Assembly (NCBI RefSeq): GCF_020536995.1
Contig: NC_068358.1
Coordinates: 38,924,560 to 38,988,559 of the forward strand
DNA length: 64,000 bases
Reading direction: 5' to 3'
Origin: Dreissena polymorpha
Taxonomy: Eukaryota; Mollusca; Bivalvia; Myida; Dreissenidae
Part shown: in pieces, positions 59,216 through 64,000 of the stretch
Position numbering within the stretch: the stretch's first letter is position 1
Layout: every line of letters begins with the position of its first letter
Program-made: the position numbers and the translations under genes
Notes under the pieces: generated by a model
Database searches by the model: none
Told to the model about the DNA's origin: nothing
The model's input: the letters and a program-made list of their open reading frames with translations, nothing else

Positions 59216-61340
59216 GATTCGCATGTTGTTTTTATATAAAATCTCATGAGAACCGCAACATATTCGAAAATAGATTTGAACTGCTATGAACTAGCCATAC
59301 AATTTAGAGATGAATATTCAGTTAGATATTTTCACAATACATAAAAGACTTGATTGTATTTCAACAATAGTTACCTGCTGGCAGTAGGTGAATAACATAA
59401 TGACTTTACTCATTAATCAAATTAAACAATTTAAATGACACTTTACACAAATGCCAAATTGTATTAGTACAGCAAAAAAATAAAATTGATTGTTTTTCAA
59501 TTAACATGATGACTTTACACATTAATCAAATTATACAGTTTAAATGACACATTACACAAATGCCAAATTATATAAGCATAGCAAAAAAAGATTTTTCTAT
59601 TAACTATTAAATATGCTATAAACCTTGTTACTTATTATTTTTTCATTTTTTATGAAACAGCATATATTATCTACATTGTATAGTGATTATATTTGATTAA
59701 TTTACAGGTTAAATGTTAAGCTATGCTATATTTAATAAAGCACATAATTGTGTTAACATTCATACATGTTAGATCAATTTACAAATGCACATTAACATTC
59801 ATACATGTTAGATTTATTTACAAATGTACATGTGTGCAGTAACTGCATCAGATAAATGGAACAGTTTTAGAGGGGAACAAATTTCATGAAAAATAACCTG
59901 TATGCATTTATTGAGCTATTGGAGTGTGTCAGGATATTGAAAAAGCCTTATACAAAAAAAGATTTGAACTGCTATGAACTAGCAGTTAGATATTTTCACA
60001 GTACGTAAAGGACTTGATTGTATTTCAACAATAGTTACCTGCTGGCAGGAGGTGAATAACAATATGACCTACATTAATCAAATTAAACAATTTAAGAGAC
60101 ACTTTACACAAATGCCAAATTGTATTAGTACAGCAAAACATTTAAGTGTTTTTCAATTAACATAATGACTTTACACATTAATCATATTAAACAGTGTAAA
60201 TGACACATTACACAAATGCCAAATTATATTAGCATAGCAAAAAAGGATAGTTTTTCAATTAAGTGAAAAAATATGCTATTAACCTTGTTACTTATTACTT
60301 TTTCATTTTTTATGAATCAGCATATATTATCTACAGTATTTGTATAGTGGTTATATTTGATCAATTTACAGGTTAAATGTTTAGCCATGCTACATTTAAC
60401 AAAACATATAATAATGTAAACATTCATACATGTTAGATCAATTTACAAATGTACATGTGTGCAGTAGGTAAATGGAACAGTTTTAGAGTGGAAAAAATAT
60501 TACTAAAAATAACCTGTATGCATTTACTGAGCTATTGAAGTGTGTCAGGAAGTTGGAAATGCCTTTTACAAAAATAGATTTGAACTGCTATGAACTAGCC
60601 ATACAATTTAGAGCTGAATATTAAGATATTTTCACAATACACAAAAGACTTGATTGTATTTCAACAATAGTTACCTGCTGGCAGGAGTTGAATAACATTA
60701 TGACATTACATATTAATAAAATTAAACAATTTAAATGACACGTTACAAAAATGCCAAATTGTTAGCATAGCAAAAAATTGATTGTTTTTTAATTAACATG
60801 ATGACTATACACATTATTAAAATTAAACAGTTTAAATGACACATTACACAAATGCCAAATTGTATTAGCATAACAAAAACACAAAGATTGTTTTTCCATT
60901 AAGTGGAGAAATATGCTATAAACCGTGTTTCTTATTACTTTTTCATTTTTTTATGAAACAGCATATATTATCTACAGTATTTGTATAGTGATTATATATT
61001 ATTAATGTACAGGTTAAATGTTTAGCCATGTTTTTTTAATAAAGTACATAATAATGTAATAGCCATGCTATATTTAATAAAATGCATAATAATGTAAACG
61101 TTCATACATGTTAGCACATAATAGTGTAAAAACATTCATACATGTTAGATCAATATACACATGTTTATGTTCAAAATAACCTGTATGCATTTATTGAGCT
61201 ATTGGAGTGTCTCAGGATATTTGTAAAGCCTTTTACAAAAAAAGATTTGAACTGCCATACAATTTAGAGCTGAATATTCAGTGAGATATTTTTCACAATA
61301 CATTAAGGACTTGATTATATTTCAACAATAGTTACCAGCT
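59216..61340. repeat. Tandem array of ~620-690-bp units between LINE ORFs
   Basis: GATTTGAACTGC starts units at 59273, 59961, 60577 and 61243. Each unit has CTTGATTGTATTTCAACAAT, AGTTACCTGCTGGCAG, a doubled ~105-bp block with TTACACAAATGCCAAATT, ACAGCATATATTATCTACA, TTCATACATGTTAGATCAA and AACCTGTATGCATTTA. Three full copies and a partial fourth, ~90% alike. The array lies inside the LINE's target duplications, so it is carried by or expanded within the element. Confidence 0.88.
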
Positions 61341-61652
61341 AAATACAGTGTCATTAATCCCTAAATACAACAGTTGATCTTCATACACAAATAATGCAAT
61401 GCTTCTGCAATCTAGTAGTCATGTAATTTTAAAGCAGTTCAGTCATTTTCGTTTAGAGAATTTAACAATACAGAGAAAAAAAAAACTTTGTTTTGACAGC
61501 AGTTTTTAGATAGAGAAAGCACTTTTTGACAATATTGTTAAGAATAAGCCCTAAATGATTGAATGACAATTAATCATAAAATATAATTTGTGCGATTATT
61601 TTCTTACTAGCAAACGTCCTGGTATGTCCACACTGTCTAAACAGATAATTGT

Positions 61653-62582
61653 TTATTTCGGACGGTTTTCCCGGTACTCGCTTATGACACTGTTGATATT
61701 GTTATGGATGTCAAACTTTATGCGCTCTTGATTCTTGGTGAGCGCAAACACGGAACCGTTGAAAAATAAAGTGGTCTCTATGGCTGGATGTAGGGACAGT
61801 CTATTCATCAATGCACTGTTGAGAGCTGTAACATCGTCAACTAGTCTGTGCCCTGCTGCCTTCATTTCCTTCCTTTTGCGCATAATTATTGTTTTGTCAT
61901 TGTTACACTTTAACTTCAAAAGCACTGGTCTGATTTGTCCTTTCTTACTTGGTATTCTGTGAATTTCGAGTATTTGGTCGTTTTGGAGTTTAACTCCTTT
62001 ATCGTGAAGTAGCCCTATTACCTTTGAAGTTAGGTTTGGAATAGATTCCTGGTGATCTTCTTGTATGTCCATTATTTTTATATTATTTTTACGTGAATAC
62101 TGCTCGTTTTAATTTGAGCGCTTTATAGCATCATTGCATTTGTGTGCATTTTCATTTACTTGTGTGGTGATATTTTCAATGCTTTTACTATAATCATTTT
62201 TTATTGAGGAAATAGTTTCTTTGAGAGTTTCGTTTTCGAACTCTAGACCCTTGATGTGTTCAGTCAGGTCTTTAAATTTTTCTTCGACTTGTTTACAAAC
62301 AGTTTGTTGTAATTTTGCTTCCATTTCTTTGGCAATGTCATTTTTTAATTGGGTTAGTCTTTCTTCATTGCGCTTTTCTACTTCAGAAAGGATGGAGGAC
62401 AGAGTGTTAGAAATCAGGCTTTCAATTTCTTCTCTTTTCAAAATAGATTTCATTTCAGTTGTTAAGTATTTTAGAGACTGATCCATGGACTCAAGTTGTT
62501 GCTTGATTGAGCCATCATTCAGACTATCATTACTGACTTCTGAGTTGGTGCGTTTTGGTCTTTCTTCACCTTTGGCGGGCAT
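61653..62582 (-). pseudogene. LINE ORF1: coiled coil and RRM-type RNA-binding protein
   Basis: The start MPAKGEERPKRTNSEV (62582) is basic and Ser-rich. Residues ~27-150 form a long coiled coil (LESMDQSLKYLTTEMKSIL, EVEKRNEERLTQLKNDIAKE). An in-frame TAA near 62109 is followed directly by NEQYSRKNNIKIMDIQED, the L1 ORF1 hallmark linker. The RRM and C-terminal domain follow (ILEIHRIPSKKGQIRPVLLK, TIIMRKRKEMK, LFFNGSVFALT). About 309 codons, one visible break. Its role is RNA binding and RNP assembly in L1-like LINEs. Confidence 0.92.
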
Positions 62583-63036
62583 TTTTACAAGGTGGTTGGT
62601 ATTTTTTCAACCCTTTTGAAGACTCCTTTTCACTCATGAAGGAGTTTTGCTGAGGTAGCGATATAACAGCTTTAAAGTATGTTTGGTTTATTAAGTCACT
62701 TGTAGTCCGTGTTGTGATAGCAGAGCTGATCAGAGCTGATCAGTAATCCAATAATTGTTATTAACACTGCTGATTTAATCCCTCTGCACTATTTGGCTCT
62801 ATTGGATATCAATTTCTATTTTTCCAGCAGACAAAGAAAATTGTCATTTAACATCAATATCCTATTCCTGATTCATTTTTTATTCCACTTTTTTCAACAC
62901 TGTATATAGGAAGTATTCCTCTTCAATTTGATACCAAAATCACTTTTTAATTCACTATGTTAGCTGAGTAATCAGCAAAAAAGCAAGCCAGCTAAAAAAG
63001 CATGTCACATTGTTGATACACCTGACTTGTACCCTT
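62583..63036 (-). promoter_or_regulatory. 5' region of the Tx1-type LINE
   Basis: Sequence between the ORF1 start and the 5' target duplication. It contains a tandem GAGCTGATCA pair at about 62731-62750. Promoter activity is inferred only from position. Confidence 0.5.
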
Positions 63037-63051
63037 CAGACTTCAATCTAA
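63037..63051 (+). repeat. Target-site duplication of the Tx1-type LINE (right)
   Basis: CAGACTTCAATCTAA, identical to 54721-54735. Confidence 0.92.
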
Positions 63052-63123
63052 GTAGGGTACGTATTTACAAAGAAAGAGATTTCAAAGTGTAGCGCGGTTA
63101 GTTATGCCCAATAAATGATAATT

Positions 63124-64000
63124 TTATGTTGGGGGTTGCATACACGTTACATAACCATGTTTATCGTCAATATTGTTCAATGACTTGCTTTCTGCTTTCT
63201 CATTTCTTACGAATTTATCCATTTCTTCCATTTGACGTTGAAGATTCCCTATTGTTTCATTCGATGTCAGGCAGATTCTTTTTAATTCGCCAATCATTTG
63301 TTTTAGTTCAGATATTTCACTTATAGCAGATGTTCGTTTTTCAACATCTGTCGTTTCATATTCAGCGTCGACACTGTTATTTTCAGACGAGTCCCCTAAA
63401 TCTTCACTTTTTCGCCATTCTACAGTTTGTGCAAGTTCGTCAATAAATACTGAACTTTTGTATGGCTCCTCGTAATTTTCAAACTGTTCATGTGAAGGCG
63501 TATCAATTGTTTTAACAATCAAACAATTTAAAACACCGTCACATATAATCTTTTCTTTTGAAATTCCTGAATAGACGTCTAGCTCTTGATCAATATGTTT
63601 GGCGATTTCATTATGATCTTTGTCGGGATATATTATTTCTCCATCGAAGGTCGATGTGTAATGATTTTCTTCCTCGCTACTTGCAGAGTAATTGCCAATG
63701 ACCGCAACGTGAAGGTCACAAACTTCTGAATAAAAATATAAGACGACAATTAACAATAAGGTAATGTGTGATTGGTGAATATAGGGTCGGTCTAATGACT
63801 TAATGTCGTATAATACGAGTGTTTTAAAAAAAGTGTTTTAAGAAACTTTTTTGAGAATACGATACACTTACAAATGAAACTCACCTTTGAGCTCCGTTCT
63901 TATCGAATGTTTTCTTTCCTTACTTAATGATCTTAACTGTCTATCTAATATTTTTACTCTTTCTCGATAATGACGTATTTCGCTTGTTTGTGGCGATGAT
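63124..64000 (-). CDS. 3' end of a spliced host gene, coiled-coil protein of unknown function
   Basis: Two exons are seen. The upstream one (63885 to beyond 64000) reads SSPQTSEIRHYRERVKILDR and QLRSLSKERKHSIRTELK and ends at a strong donor, AAAG/GTGAGT. The terminal exon (63725-63124) follows a TTTTTATTCAG acceptor, and the split codon gives TELK-E-VCDLHVAVIG without a shift. The C-terminus is acidic and Ser-rich (NYSASSEEENHYTSTFDG, SENNSVDAEYETTD). It then has a predicted coiled coil (ISELKQMIGELKRI, IGNLQRQMEEMDKFV) and ends DDKHGYVTCMQPPT. No domain is recognised. The clean splice pair and unbroken frames suggest a live host gene continuing beyond the window. Confidence 0.8.

Larger units (their letters stand above)
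54736..63036 (-). mobile_element. Nearly complete Tx1/L1-type LINE with 15-bp target duplication
   Basis: 8.3 kb on the minus strand: 5' region (63036-62583), ORF1 (62582-61653), a long inter-ORF region with a tandem array (61652-58856), ORF2 (58855-55120), and a 3' UTR ending in AATAAAG, (TA)n and A10 at 54737. The identical 15-bp duplication shows insertion by target-primed reverse transcription and no 5' truncation beyond the duplication edge. Both ORFs carry a few breaks, so the copy is probably dead but fairly young. Confidence 0.93.

Noticed and set aside
61735-62481. Plus-strand open frames opposite LINE ORF1
   Set aside because: Shadows of the minus-strand coiled coil and RRM coding sequence.

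Overview
The window looks like AT-rich nuclear DNA from an invertebrate, most likely a bivalve mollusc. This is an inference from several interspersed repeats and SINE-like sequences that resemble families I know from bivalve genomes, from the intron-bearing host gene, and from the LINE types present. No bacterial-type gene organisation is seen. Confident host coding sequence is limited to the 3' end of one spliced gene at the right edge (63124-64000, minus strand, coiled-coil protein of unknown function). One tRNA-Phe(GAA)-like gene with a 17-nt intron lies at 34149-34238 (minus). Almost everything else is mobile or repetitive.

Layout. 1-6800: AT-rich noncoding DNA with two trinucleotide microsatellites and a GC-rich 34-nt palindrome. 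6826-11222: three consecutive inverted-repeat (foldback-like) units; two of them have arms built from G+T or CG-type minisatellites. 12120-12560: a cluster of palindromic CCCATGGG motifs. 12670-20584 (minus): a decayed APE-type LINE whose ORF1 starts with a hydrophobic segment followed by a 2A-like motif (DVERNPGP). It is interrupted by a 3.84-kb TIR element in the RT domain (13509-17351, imperfect 5-bp target duplication) and by a ~140-bp MITE in ORF1. 20890-26925 (minus): a spliced, partly frameshifted gene or DNA-transposon gene combining a Mutator-like transposase domain with a YqaJ-type exonuclease domain, split by a second LINE and carrying two tRNA-derived SINEs in its introns.

27984-29315 and 47886-48905: two copies of a TTAA-targeted TIR family with shared right halves and different left halves. 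29781-37194: a 7.4-kb foldback element made of about 16 short palindromic modules spaced ~200 bp apart. It is flanked by a 9-bp target duplication (ATGCTATGA) and inserted into an interspersed repeat whose uninterrupted relative lies at 54295-54720. Its core holds the tRNA gene and a ~150-bp tandem array. 37540-40260: a degenerate tandem region with fossil tyrosine-recombinase fragments and a TCAGTTGACC-type minisatellite. 40898-41215: a second array of the minisatellite seen at 10560-11160. 41938-44668: a hAT remnant. 44754-46413: another long foldback. 49984-50414: a LINE 3' fragment with a 5' inversion. 50489-51895: a ~160-bp tandem array. 53250-53490: a SINE.

54736-63036 (minus): a nearly complete Tx1/L1-type LINE with a 15-bp target duplication, ORF1, ORF2 and a ~2.1-kb array of ~650-bp units between the two ORFs.

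The most distinctive theme is the concentration of large inverted repeats, several with minisatellite or palindromic-module arms. These may be a family or families of foldback elements, with one unusually large member at 29781-37194. All identifications are from reading the sequence; no database search was run.
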